64,000 bases of DNA. Source: Sequoia sempervirens (lineage: Eukaryota > Streptophyta > Pinopsida > Cupressales > Cupressaceae). How positions within the stretch are numbered: the stretch's first letter is position 1; each line of letters begins with the position of its first letter. The DNA is taken from positions 19,068 through 83,067 of the forward strand of contig VDFB02018318.1 in the NCBI GenBank assembly GCA_007258455.2, in the 5' to 3' direction. Both the position numbers and the translations under genes were made by a program. Of this stretch, positions 47,101 to 58,079 are shown piece after piece. The notes beneath the pieces are model-generated. The model had not been told where the DNA came from and made no database searches. It saw nothing but the letters and a program-made list of their open reading frames with translations.

Positions 47101-48620
47101 TGTAAGGAAAGCTAAGGTTCAGAAACAACTCTCCTAACGTCAAAACCTTAGGGAAGAATGCAGAGATACTTTTAAATTTTTAATTACAGTCCAATTAAGA
47201 TACACTTGAAAGCAATAATAGAAACAGAGAAATAATCATACATAGATGAACACCAGATTTACGTGGGAAAACCCATATGGGAGAAAAACCCACCACACCA
47301 AGAAAAGCCTCTTTGTATTATAGTAATGGAATTACATACAGAGATTAGACTTATCTTTCTGATGTCAATTTACAACAACATTCATAATGATCAACCTTGC
47401 TACAGATTCAAGTTACAATACACTCAAAATTAAATTCACACTGATCATACATCGAACTATTCATCCAACTGTTCATGCAACCATCAAACCAAACAACATC
47501 TGGAATTTCTGAGTATATTCATGACGCCCATGGTTTGTCGATCTTCCTCTCAGTAACGTCCGCAATAGTCCAATTGCTAGTAGTTCCCATTCTGCTCCCT
47601 GATTGGTCAAGGACAAACCACGTAGGATAGTCAATCGGTCAAAGGCGTTCAAAATGTATTCGCATGTCGGTGAGACACTAACCGTGTCTCCCCAATGCTA
47701 CAAGACTCGATTGAAGTTATCGCCAAGAGTCCTGACCATCGGCAAGACATTATACCGAGTTCACAAGTCGCAGCGACTTCAACATTCTCATCGGCGAGAC
47801 TATCACTAATTGCCAAGAGATCACACCGAGGTTCCAAAGTCACATAGACAAGAGTATTCCCATCGGCAAGACTATCATCCTTCACCAAGAGATCATAACA
47901 AATTCCTCAAGTCATATCGATGTGAACATAGTTGGCAAGACTTAGGCTATCGCTGAGAGGTAATACTGAGCCCTCAAGTCATACAGACAACTGACTACAC
48001 CATTGCTGAGACAAACACCTGTCGCTAAGACTTCATACCGAAGCCTTCAAGTTACACCGCAATGTTCCACTGTCGGCGAGACTTCGTTCGTTGCTAAGAA
48101 TTCATACCGAAGCCTCCATGTTACCCCGAGACCACCTTTCGCCAGGAGTCATACTGAAAACATCCGATAATAAACATATGTAGCAATGTCGGCAAGACTT
48201 ACCGCTATCGATGAAACATCATATCGAAGCAAGCCTTTCGGCCAAGGGTCTCCCCGATGTCTTTGAGTGTAACACTGTCGGCAAGACAAGCTTCCATCGC
48301 TAAGAGATCTTACCGAGTGTTCAAGTCACCCCGATGACTCCAATCTCCATGAGTCTCCCCGATACCGCTTGTCACCCAGAGTCTCCCCGACATCCAATAA
48401 GAATGGCCTGTTGGCCAGAGATCTCCACTCAGCAGAGGATTACAGTGAACACCACAAGTCACAATGACAACACCAGTCGGCAAGACAGAAGCATTGTATT
48501 GGCGACCTGTACAAACTATAAGGTTTCACAGTTGCTAGTTAGCCAGACACAATGAATGTCATATCAAATTTTCTCTTCCAGAGGTTTCGTCCTGTGAGAT
48601 TGAGGCACATATTTCCAAAA
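47101..48620 (-). repeat. 3' LTR of copia element C, with internal repeats
   Basis: In window order it runs from TGTAAGGAAAGC to CCAAAA. The polypurine tract (minus strand AAGTGGGATATTT) is at about 48618-48631. The LTR holds a diverged tandem repeat of about 70-80 bases at about 47650-48330, with phrases such as TCGGCAAGAC, CTAAGA and TCATACCGAAGCC repeated. Confidence 0.9.
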
Positions 48621-48669
48621 ATATCCCACTTGACGAAGATCACACAGGCACCTCCAAAGCACAACAAAA

Positions 48670-49233
48670 CTATTGAAATTCATGGGCACTAAGGCCCATC
48701 GAACTGGCACACCACCTGAACTTGTCTGTGCTCACTGACTTCGTCAATGCATCTGCAACATTCTCCAGAGGATCCAATTTTTCTAAAGAGACCTTTCCAT
48801 CCTCCACCATATCTTGTACAAAGTGATACTGTACATCTATATGTTTCGTCCTGGCATGGAAAGTAGGATTCTTTTCCAAACAAATAGCACTCTGACTGTC
48901 ACAGTAAATTGTTATTTTCCCTGCATCAAAACCAATGTTAGAACACAAATGTTTTAACCAGATTACTTTTTTACAGGCGTGTGTTGCTGCCATGTATTCT
49001 GCCTCTATAGTGGACAAAGCGACTATAGCCTGCCGCTTACTCATTCAACTCACTGCACCACCATTCAAAATGAAAATATATCCACTGGTGGATCTTCTGC
49101 TGTCAATGTCCCTTGCCCAATCAGAATCCACATAGCCTCGAATGCTGAGAGTCCTTTGTGATTCAACCAAGTTGCCATGGTAACACAATGCATATTTTGA
49201 AGTACCCTTCAAATATCTGAATACTCTTTTCAC
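48670..49233 (-). pseudogene. RNase H of copia element C
   Basis: MKRVFRYLKGTSKYALCYHG and YVDSDWARDIDSRRSTSGYI (49045-49233) continue directly as SKRQAIVALSTIEAEYMAAT, ITIYCDSQSAICLEKNPTFH and KHIDVQYHFVQDM (48670-49044). Only a TGA (expected Trp) just before the ATG at 49042-49044 interrupts. The catalytic Asp, Glu and Asp are present. The C-terminal tail ends in the 3' region before the LTR. Confidence 0.92.
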
Positions 49234-49581
49234 AAAGATCCCAATGTGTCCTCCTAGGATTAGCCATAAATCCCACTAAGTACTCCCACCGCTAAGCAAT
49301 GTCTAGCCTTGTACGCACCATTGCATACATAAGACTATCAACCTAACTAGCATAAGGTACACCGGGTCATATCCTCCATCTCAAGAGAGATTTTGGACAG
49401 CTTCAACAGATAGCTTCGCTCCCTGCAAAATTGGAACAACTAGCTGCTTGCAATCATTCATGCAAAATATCTCTAGAACAGCCTTGATATACTTACTTTG
49501 ACTGAGCCAAATTTTTATTATTCCTATCCCTAGTTATCTTCCATTCCTAGAATATACCTTGCTGCACCAAGATCTTTCATT

Positions 49582-50560
49582 TCAAACTTTGCGCATTAAC
49601 CGAGACTTAAGATCAGAAATCATTAACTTACTATTGCCTATGAACAACATATCATCAACATAGAGAGCAATAATAAGAACTTGATCACTTTCAGCTTTGT
49701 AATACACACAATGATTAGATTTTGATCTTGCAAATCCCAATGACAAAACAAAAGTGTCAAACTTTTGGTACCACATTCTAGGAGACTGCTTTAACCCATA
49801 CAGAGATTTATTCAACTTGCAAACCAATATTTCTTTACCTTTTTCCACAAAGTGCTCAGGCTCGACATATAAATCTCTTCTTCAAGATCACCATGAAGAA
49901 ATGTTGCCTTCACATCCATCTCTGTCGATCTCTAAGTCATACGCTGCTGCAAGTTACAAAATAAATCTAATGGACGTCAGCTTAGCTATAGGAGAAATTT
50001 TTTCCCCATAATCAATTCCCTCTACCTGGGAATAACCCTTCGCAACCAACCTCGCCTTTTACTTTTCCACACTGCCATCCAAACCAATTTTCTTTTTAAA
50101 TACCCATTTGCAACCCACAGCTTTTTTTCCTTTAGGCAAGGGCACCAAACTCCAAGTATCATTCTTTTCTAATGATGCCATTTATTCATTCATGGCTTCC
50201 AACCAAGAGTTTGAATCAGACATTCTAAATGCCTCTTTCACAGTCCTAGGCTCATCAGTGCTAGAAATTAAAGCATAGGAACAAGTAGAATCTATCAAAG
50301 AGGACCCATATCTATCAGGGTGCTTTCTTTCATGAGTTGACCTGCTCACTTGCTGAGGCTAAGGTTGTTCTTCTTCAGAACTCTTAGAACTACTTGAGCT
50401 CTCCTCAGTTTCAGGTACATTTTTAATTTTCAATTCCTCTTTATCTGGTGTCGGAGGAATTTCACCTACATCCTTTTTATTTTCTGATTTTGTCTCTAAT
50501 TGCAGATCCAAGGTAGAAGGCTTCAACTCACGAAAGATAACACTTCTGTTGTATAGAACC
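49582..50560 (-). pseudogene. Reverse transcriptase of copia element C
   Basis: The palm at 49582-49848 reads LVCKLNKSLYGLKQSPRMWY and VLIIALYVDDMLFIGNSKLM, with the catalytic Y-V-D-D intact. The upstream part (49850-50560, minus strand) includes WLEAMNE, NDTWSLVPLPKGKKAVGCKW, ARLVAKGYSQVEGIDYGE and EMDVKATFLHGDLEEEIYVE, crossed by single stops and frameshifts. The Ser/Glu-rich linker SSSSSKSSEEEQP is at about 50370-50410. Confidence 0.9.
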
Positions 50561-50562
50561 TT

Positions 50563-51870
50563 CTACGTATCAGGACTCCAAAGCTTGTATCCTTTTATGC
50601 CAACACTATAGCCAATAAAAATACATTTGACAACCTTGTTCTCCATTTTAGATCTTTTCTCATACGTCACATATGCATATGCCTCACAGCCAAAGACTTG
50701 AATGTGTCTTAGAGAGGGCTTCTTACCAGACCATGCTTCCAAAGGTGTTTTCTCAACAAGAGCAAAATTCGGAGAATGATTTATCAAGTAACATGCTGTA
50801 GCAACTGCCTCAGGCCCAAAACTTCTCCTCCAAGCCAACACTGCTCAGCATACTTCGTGCTCTTTCCATCACTGTCCTGTTGAACCTTTCTACAACTTTG
50901 TTTTGCTGCGGAGTGTAAGGTGTAGTTTTATGTCTTTTAATCCCATGATCTTTACAGTACCTCTCAAAATCATCAGAACAAAATTCACCACGATTATCAG
51001 TCCTTAACATTTTATTTTTCTTCCAGTCTGATTTTCTACAAGGTTCTTAAATTCCTTAAATCAACTAAACACTTCTGATTTACTTTTCAAAAAATAAACA
51101 AATGTTTTTCTCGAATAATCATCAATGAACGATACATAGTGCCTTGACTTAGACAAAGAAGGAACATTCACTGGACCAAAAACATCAGAATGCACATAAT
51201 CAAGCAAACCAGAAGATTTGTGAGGACTGGAATCAAATGAAACACGATGTTGTTTACCATATATACAATGTTCACAGAATTCAAATTCGAGGTTACAATC
51301 TTCAAGCCCCTCAACCAGGTTTTTATTCTTCAAGGTTTTTAAACCTTTCTCACCAATGTGGCCTAGCCTATGATGCCAGAGCATAGTCTTTTTTGCTGGA
51401 AGTTTAACTTCCATAGAGTTTACACTATCAGGAATTTCTTCCTCTTTTCCTCCATGAGTAGCTTTTTGTGACTTGGCAGAGACACTATTGCTTTGCACAA
51501 CATGTGCATCAAGCTTATACAAGGTACCATCACGAGCACCTCTTGCTAGTACCATAGAGCCTCTAGTCATCTTGCAGCCATTTCCAGAGAACGTGACTTG
51601 CACTTCAATATCATTTTGTATACTAACATAAAGTAAGTTTCGAGCCAGACCTGGTATATGCATTACATCATTAATTCCCTTCACTGTTCCATCAAGGAAT
51701 TGAATTTTGACTCTTCCACGGCCAACAATTTCCAAAGATGAATCCCTTGCCAAATACACCTTTCCACCATCGTATTTTTCATACTTCGTGAACCAGTCTC
51801 TATGAGATGTCATGTGGAAAGATGCTCCAAAATCAATCAGCCAGACATCATCTGATGCTTGCGTAGCCAA
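50563..51870 (-). pseudogene. Protease and integrase of copia element C
   Basis: The protease start is at 51820-51870: ASDDVWLIDFGASFHMTSHR. The active site is D-F-G, where D-S-G is expected. The pre-integrase zinc region follows (LWHHRLGHIGEKGLKTLKNK, EFCEHCIYGKQHRVSF). The core has YVHSDVFGPVN and IDDYSRKTFVYFLKSKS (first Asp), LRTDNRGEFCSDDFERYCKD (second Asp) and YTPQQNKVVERFNRTVMERA (Glu), so the D-D-E triad is intact. The C-terminal part reads EAVATACYLINHSPN and KCIFIGYSVGIKGYKLWSPD. One frameshift lies near 51010-51060 and one near 50820. Confidence 0.92.
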
Positions 51871-51879
51871 AGCTGCAAT

Positions 51880-52683
51880 GAAGGCATCTACATCACTATG
51901 AGAAGAATCATTGTCAGAAGAATACTTCTTCTTCTTCTTTTTCTCCTCTTTACAATCCTTTCGAACATGACCAGGTTTCCCACAATTCCATCACTTCACC
52001 TTTGACTTCTTGCCAGGAGACTTTGATCTCCCCTCTAATTTGGATTTGGACTTCTTGTCCTTCTTCTTGCCTTTATCTTTCAATTTGCCTCTAACAGCAA
52101 GAGCCTCCTCCGCCATCTCAGAAGATTTCCTTCTCATATCTTCTGATAAGAAAGAAGCAACAACATCTTCCATCTTAAAAGTGGATGTCGTACTCCCAAT
52201 AACCATCACCAGGTGATCCCAAGAATCTAGAAAAGAAAATAATAACAACATACAACGATCCTCTTCATCAATCTTCACACCCACCGATGTTAACTGTGCA
52301 ATCAACATGTTGAATGCGTTCAAATGATCAGCAACAGACCCTCCTTCCTGTGTTCTCAAAGTATACAACTTCTTCCTCAAGAACAATTTATTCACCAAAG
52401 ATTTTCCCTGATAAATAGCTGCCAGTCTTTTCCACAAGGAAGATGCAGTCTTTTCTTCATGAACATTCAAAAGAACAAAGTCTGCTAAACAAAGTCTTAT
52501 CAGCCCCTTAGATTTTCTATCTGCAAGGTCCCAATCCTCTTGCTTCATGCCTGTAGGCTTCGTTCCAGATACAACAATCCAAAGATCACGATAAACCAAC
52601 AAATCTTCCATTTTAAGTTTCCACAACTCAAAATTACTGCCATTGAATTTCTCAATTTCAATATTTCTTGACGTGCTTGCCAT
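51880..52683 (-). pseudogene. gag of copia element C
   Basis: The frame starts at the ATG at 52681-52683 (MASTSRNIEIEKFNGSNFEL), soon after the PBS, and has 230 codons. It includes the UBN2/copia gag domain (WKRLAAIYQGKSLVNKLFLR, VADHLNAFNMLIAQLTSVGV), then a lysine-rich tail (LKDKGKKKDKKSKSKLEGRS). It ends at TGA (51991-51993), which lies exactly at the first Cys of the zinc knuckle; the following codons read WNCGKPGHVRKDC. The rest of the polyprotein carries on in frame into the protease region, so the knuckle is lost by this one stop. Confidence 0.92.
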
Positions 52684-52785
52684 CTTAACCTGTAATTCAA
52701 ATTACCAAACTTCTACAACACTCCCACTAAACAGAAATTGAATAAAAAAAACCCAACGTACCTACAAGGATAACACAACTAGCTA

Positions 52786-52798
52786 GGCTCTGATACCA
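52786..52798 (-). other. Primer-binding site of copia element C
   Basis: The minus strand reads TGGTATCAGAGCC, an exact initiator tRNA-Met type PBS. It lies two bases beyond the 5' LTR (in element direction), just before gag. Confidence 0.92.
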
Positions 52799-52800
52799 CT

Positions 52801-54319
52801 TGTAAGGAAAGCTAAGGTGCGGAAACAACTCTCCTAATGTCAAAACCTCAGGGAAGAATGCAGAGATACTTTTAAATTTTCAATTACAGTCTAATTAAGA
52901 TACACTTGAAAGCAATAATAAAACAGAGAAATAATCATACACAGATGAACACCAAATTTACGTGGGAAAACCCTTACAGGAGAAAAACCCACCACATCAA
53001 GAAAAGCCCCTTTGTATTACGGTAATGGAATTACATACAAAGATCATAATTATCTTTCTGATGTCAATTTACAACATCATTCACAATGATCAACCTTGCT
53101 ACAGAACATTCAAGTTACAATACACTCAGAATTAAATTCACACTGATCATACATCGAACTATTCATCCAACTATTCATGCAACCATTGAACCGAACAACA
53201 TCTAAAATTTATGAGTATATTCATGACGCCCATGGTCTGTCAATCTTCCTCTCAGTAATGGCCACAATAGTCCAACTACTAGCGGTTCCCATTCTGCTCC
53301 CTGATTGGTCGAGGACAAACCACATAGGATAGTCAATCGGTCAAAGGCATTCAAAATGTATTCGCATATCAGTGAGACTAACTGTGTCTCCCCGATGCCA
53401 CAAGATCTGATTGAAGTTATTGCCAAGAGTCCTGACCATCAGCAAGACATTATACCGAGTTCACAAGTCGCAGCGACTTCAGCATTCTCATTGTGAGACT
53501 ATCGCTATGCGCCAAGAGATCACACCGAGGTTCCAAAGTCACATAGACAAGAGTATTCCCATCAGAAAGACTATCGTCCTTCGCCAAGAGATCGTAACGA
53601 AGTCCTCAAGTCATATCAATGTGAACACAGTCGACAAGACTTAGGTTATCACTGAGAGGTAATATTGAGCCCTCAAGTCATACCGACAACTTATTACACC
53701 ATCGTTGAGACAAACACCCATCACTAAGACTTCATACCGAAGCCTTCAAGTTACACCGCAATGTTCCACTATCGGCGAGACTTCGTTCATCGCTAAGACT
53801 TCATACCGAAGCCTCCATGTTACCTCGAGACCACCTTTCGCCAGGAGTCATACAGAAAACATCTGATAATAAACATATGTAGTAATGTCGGCAAGACTTA
53901 CCGCTATCGATGAAACATCATATTGAAGCAAGCCTTTCGGCCAAGGGTCTCCCCAATGTCTTCGAGTGTAACACTATCGGCAAGACAAGCTTCCATTGCT
54001 AAGAGATCTTACCGAGTGTTCAAGTCACCCCGATGACTCTAGTTGCCATGAGTCTCCCCGATACTGCTTGTCGCCCAGAGTCTCCCCGACATCTGATAAG
54101 AATGGCCTGTCGGCCAGAGATCTCCACTTGACAGAGGATTGTAGTGAATGCCACAAGTCACAAAAACAACACCAGTCGGCAAGATAGAAGCATTGTCTTG
54201 GCGACCTGTACAAACTACAAGGTTTCACAACTGCTAGTCGGCCAGACACAATGAATGTCATACCGAATTTGCTCTTCCAGAGGTTTCAGCTTGTGAGATT
54301 GAGGCACATATTTCCAACA
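52801..54319 (-). repeat. 5' LTR of copia element C, with internal repeats
   Basis: It matches 47101-48620 with about one difference in fifteen bases in the first 190 bases, mostly C/T and G/A changes. It holds the same internal repeats of about 75 bases at about 53340-54030. The end reads TTTCCAACA and is followed by GAACT. Confidence 0.93.
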
Positions 54320-54324
54320 GAACT

Positions 54325-54960
54325 CACCACCTCAGTTAGATCTCAGACACTTGATTTTCAGACCTTTCTCATTGTCTGCCATAGCCTTGAAACTTTTTAA
54401 CTTTTCTAGTGCTTCACGTTTTTCTCTTAAAAAGGAAACCCGTATCATTCTAGATAATCATCAATAATCAACATAAAGTACCTTTCTCCATGAATACTTC
54501 TAACTCTGGAGGGACCAAAAAGGTCAGTATGTAGTAGCTCCAGCAAATCATTTGAATGAAGCTATTTGCTCCAGAAGGAGACTCTAGTCTATTTACCCAT
54601 CTGACATTCCTTACAAATTGTGTTAGCAGACTTCACTTAGGTAGATCTCTTACTGCTTGAGTGGAATTTACCTTGACAATGTTATCAAAATTTACATGAC
54701 ACAACCTCCTATGCCACAACCAGTTTTCATCTACTTGAGAAATTAGACAACTCCCACTAGTAGTATTCAAGTGAAAAATATTACCTTTTGTCTATTTACT
54801 AGTAGCAATCGTATTGCCAAAACTTCCACGTATCTTGCAGCATTGTTGTCTCCAAATCTTACAACACCACCATCATACTTCTCTAGACTTACAAATTTGT
54901 TTTTGTCACCAGTCATATGATGTGAGCATCCATTTTCAATAACCCACTCATCCTTTTCTT
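54325..54960 (-). pseudogene. Protease and first half of integrase of copia element B
   Basis: The protease active-site region at about 54895-54960 reads WVIENGCSHHMTGDKNKF, so the catalytic D-S-G is E-N-G. The following text, with frameshifts and stops (for example an integrase piece reading KCLRSN-stop-GGEF at about 54325-54360), includes RVSFLREKREALEKLKSFKA. The second integrase Asp has become Asn. The other half lies at 46500-47095. Dead. Confidence 0.8.
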
Positions 54961-54964
54961 CAAC

Positions 54965-56014
54965 TCAAGCTGCAAGAGCTTTCTCATCTTTAGTAGATTC
55001 AATAGCCACAAGACTATTTTCAATGGTAGCAATGAAACCCCATTCATCTTCATTTCTAGTGTCTTTATCAAACTCATCATCAGTCACTCCTTCAACAAAG
55101 TAACATTTATTTTGGAATCTAGACTTGTTAGGCTTAGTTATAGGGACTCTTTTAGGACATCTTGATGCAAAATGACCTATTTTACTGCATGAAAAGCATT
55201 TAATAGGTAACACTCCTTCATACTTACCTTTTCCTTTGCCTTCTTTCTTTACAATCAGTGCTTCCAATTCTTCTGCCTCTCTTTCTTTATCTTCAAGCTG
55301 CTTCAGTTCTTCATCATACTTGGATATCTTTCTGGAACATTCTCCCAGACCATATCTTTGCTTGTTATTTCTAGATACAATAGCCTTGAATGTAGATTCA
55401 GTTTTTGGAACAAATTCACCAAATTCACTTAATTCAAAAGCAACAAGCTTACCAACCAGCATGTCTCTTGACATCTTTGTTACTGATATGAGCTCTTCAA
55501 TAGCATGAGCCTTCACTTTGTAGGAAAGAGGTAAGGATCTGAGTGTCTTAGCCACAATTTCATCCTCATCCAGAGAACCACCGACACATGTAATACCCAT
55601 CACTATTTCATTTACTCTTTGCATAAAAGAAGTGATATTTTCATCTTCTTCCATCTTCAAGTTCTCATACTTGCCTTTTAAACTCTGTAGCTTAACCATC
55701 TTCACCTCTTCCTATGCATCTCCTTCATACAAAGTTTTCACCTTCATTCAAATATCATGAGATGTCTGGAGTCCTACCACATTAGCCATCTCTGAATATG
55801 TTAGAGCACTCACCAAAGCTTCAATAGCCCTAATATTATTTTTAGCATCTTTGATCTCATCAGTAGTGGAGGGAACATTATGAGGAATAACATATGGATC
55901 TTTTGTAATCTTCCAGTAGGCTTCACCAATACACCTTAGGTGACATTGCATCCTGACTTTCCACAGTGAGTAGTTAGTCCCATCGAATCTTGGATTGTCC
56001 TTGAATGTTGCCAT
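54965..56014 (-). pseudogene. gag of copia element B
   Basis: The start is at 56012-56014 (MATFKDNPRFDGTNYSLWKV), the usual first words of Tork/Oryco-type copia gag. A stop after TSHDI at 55748 and a short gap separate it from the second part at 54965-55705, which reads KGKYENLKMEEDENITSFMQ and KTLRSLPLSYKVKAHAIEEL, with the zinc knuckle CFSCSKIGHFASRC at about 55150-55205. An acidic tail follows (EGVTDDEFDKDTRNEDEWGF). The UBN2-type gag domain is clear and the knuckle is intact. Confidence 0.92.
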
Positions 56015-56055
56015 CTCAGATCACCTCAAGCTTTTAGACTTCTTCAGAGGAACCT

Positions 56056-56068
56056 GCTTTGATACCAA
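56056..56068 (-). other. Primer-binding site of copia element B
   Basis: The minus strand reads TTGGTATCAAAGC, close to initiator tRNA-Met, directly after the 5' LTR end (CCAACA). Confidence 0.9.
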
Positions 56069-56069
56069 T

Positions 56070-57275
56070 TGTTGGAAAAACAAGGACAAACAATTGAGAG
56101 GGGGGTGAATTAGTTGTCACAGAATAATAAACTTTTCAAACTACTTTACTTAACTTAATCTTGGATCTAATGAATAAGCAATTAACACATCAAAGACAGA
56201 GAACACCAAGATTTTTACATGGAAACCCTGTTAGGGGAAAAAACACAGTGGATGTTAGTCCACAAGATTATACCCTATTAAAAGTATAATGAAATCAATA
56301 AGGGGAATGCACATGCATTCAGGCACACTGCCTAGAGCTCACTACTCAATTACAAAAGGGGCTCACTGCCCAACAATACAGAATAGGATTAAAATCCAGA
56401 GAGTATGAATTGAGGAAATAGCTTCTCCACAAGCCTAATTACAATTCTAATTAAGCACAAAAAAATCCTTCACAAACTACTTCACACTTCACTCGATCTT
56501 TTTAACACTCTTCTCTATAATCGAATGATATTCACACATATACACATAAGAGCACACTCAACACCTTTCCACCACACTAAACCGATGAAACAATCACTCT
56601 TATATATCCGCTACATGAGATTTCATCAATAACTTAGTCAACCAAGAAAATAAAACATATTTTCAACGTCGTCCCAAATTTACAAATAAATTTTTAATGT
56701 GAATCCACCAAGGTCAGCCACAACATAGTGGGGACCCAAATTAATATCTCCAACATAGAAAAGACTTCAATTAATTCCACCTCGAAGATCCACAACACAC
56801 TACCACCAACATGTTGGCCAAGAACAAGAAAAACCAAACGTATGCAAGAAAAATTTCTGACCACAAGCACACCGATCAATGTGGATGTACCACAAAGATA
56901 GAGCACCAAGAAACAGTAGAGAAACATCCGCAACAACTGAGATTTTTAGAATCACACAAACTTCACTCAGGAACACTAACAAAGACCACAAAAATACTGT
57001 CAGACCACAACATGATCAAATCTATATACGAACCTCTGAAACTTCTAGTGGATGATATAGATACACTCAATAGAAAAGAATTTAGTCCATAGTAGCTAAA
57101 CTTCAATGTAAAGAACAAAACACCTTCATGACCCGCACAGTTCCATAGGGAACCTGGAACACTTTCTTTTACAATTTTCTCAATATCCTTGACATATACA
57201 ACCTCTAATACACCAAATGATAATAGTGTTGACATCAATTACAACCACATATCAGAAACACATCCATAACATCCA
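56070..57275 (-). repeat. 5' LTR of copia element B
   Basis: In window order it runs from TGTTGGAAAAAC to CATCCA, matching 43219-44456. It is followed by A and the target copy TAGTG. Confidence 0.93.
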
Positions 57276-58056
57276 ATAGTGTCCTTGAATCAAATTATGA
57301 CTACTTTCATAGTGATGATGCTTATGATGATTCATATGAGTTCATATATAATCATGTTTTGAGGGATAGTTCTCTACTTGTTGCTGACCCAATTTCTGAA
57401 GATTTTTCACATGAAGAGTTCATGAAAAGTAACCAAAAAGATCTCCTTGTTATGCATGGGGATGCTAATGATGAAATCAGTAACACACCTACTCATGATA
57501 GGTCCATTGAAGAAAAAAAGATAAAGTATTCAAAGCATCCAACTTTGATGATTCTTTATTCCAACACAATGATAGTGACATGGGTGGTATTGGGTTTGAT
57601 TATCAAACTAAGCCCGTGGAGGGGGCTACTAATGAAGATATTAGTTTAAGTGAAATGGGGAGTGACTCATTCAAAGATTCAACACTTCAAGAGGAGCACG
57701 ATGAGCACTTTCCTATTGATCATCACAATCAACCCTTTAGCATTTTGGATCCGAGTGTGATGGCACCAAGGTATGATAAAGAACCTGTGTAGGATGAATT
57801 TCCCTTTGATCTTGATGAAGATAAAAAATCAGCTTGCAATGCAAGCTATGAGGTGGCCTTTGGAGGTGAAGGTGTCTTTGATGAAGAAGCTTGCTTGGTA
57901 AAGCTCCATAATGAACCCTTTGAAGTGGTTGCAGCCACTAAGGAGGAGTATGTTGCTACCAAAACTTTCAGAACATTGATCAATAATGATTCATTGATTG
58001 AGTTGGGGGCTGCCATAACTTTTGATCAAGGAGATAGTAGGAGGGAGAAGAGATAG
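57276..58056 (+). pseudogene. Acidic reading frame fused behind the PDS5-like segment
   Basis: After removal of copia B and one TAGTG, the PDS5-like frame continues here as VLESNYDYFHSDDAYDDSYE, then RDSSLLVADPISEDFSHEEF, to about 57520. A frameshift around 57530 is followed by 57580-57792 (GGIGFDYQTKPVEGATNEDI, SEMGSDSFKDSTLQEEHDEH). After the TAG at 57790 the frame goes on in 57853-58056 (FGGEGVFDEEACLVKLHNEP). The composition is rich in Asp, Glu, Ser and His. No family is recognised. It could be more of the captured host gene or an element-specific ORF. Confidence 0.55.
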
Positions 58057-58079
58057 AAGACACTATGTCTTTTGAGGAT

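Larger units (their letters stand above)
47101..54319 (-). mobile_element. Copia element C (innermost)
   Basis: LTRs of 1.52 kb (47101-48620 and 52801-54319) flank a complete minus-strand order: PBS (52786), gag, protease, integrase, RT, RNase H. Perfect GAACT target repeats are at 47096-47100 and 54320-54324. It sits in the integrase gene of copia B, so it is the youngest of the three. Total length is 7,219 bases. Few stops interrupt the coding frames, unlike the outer elements. Confidence 0.95.
43219..57275 (-). mobile_element. Copia element B (middle of three nested elements)
   Basis: The element has LTRs at 43219-44456 and 56070-57275, and a minus-strand order of PBS, gag, protease, integrase, RT and RNase H. 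After removing the inner copia it is about 6.8 kb, usual for Ty1/copia. TAGTG flanks it (43209-43213 and 57277-57281), but five bases (GCGTC, 43214-43218) on the left and one A (57276) on the right lie between the repeats and the LTR ends. Removing it with one TAGTG restores the reading frame of the host element. LTR divergence looks like about one in twenty over the first 200 bases. The protease and many frames are broken. Confidence 0.92.

Noticed and set aside
47650..48330. Regularly spaced repeats as a CRISPR array
   Set aside because: Units are diverged with no constant repeat and spacer lengths, and they lie in a plant LTR that occurs twice.
47603..48555. Frames in the LTR of copia C (for example 47603-47809 and 48334-48555)
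   Set aside because: They lie in LTR repeats, recur in the partner LTR with different breaks, and have no protein family pattern.
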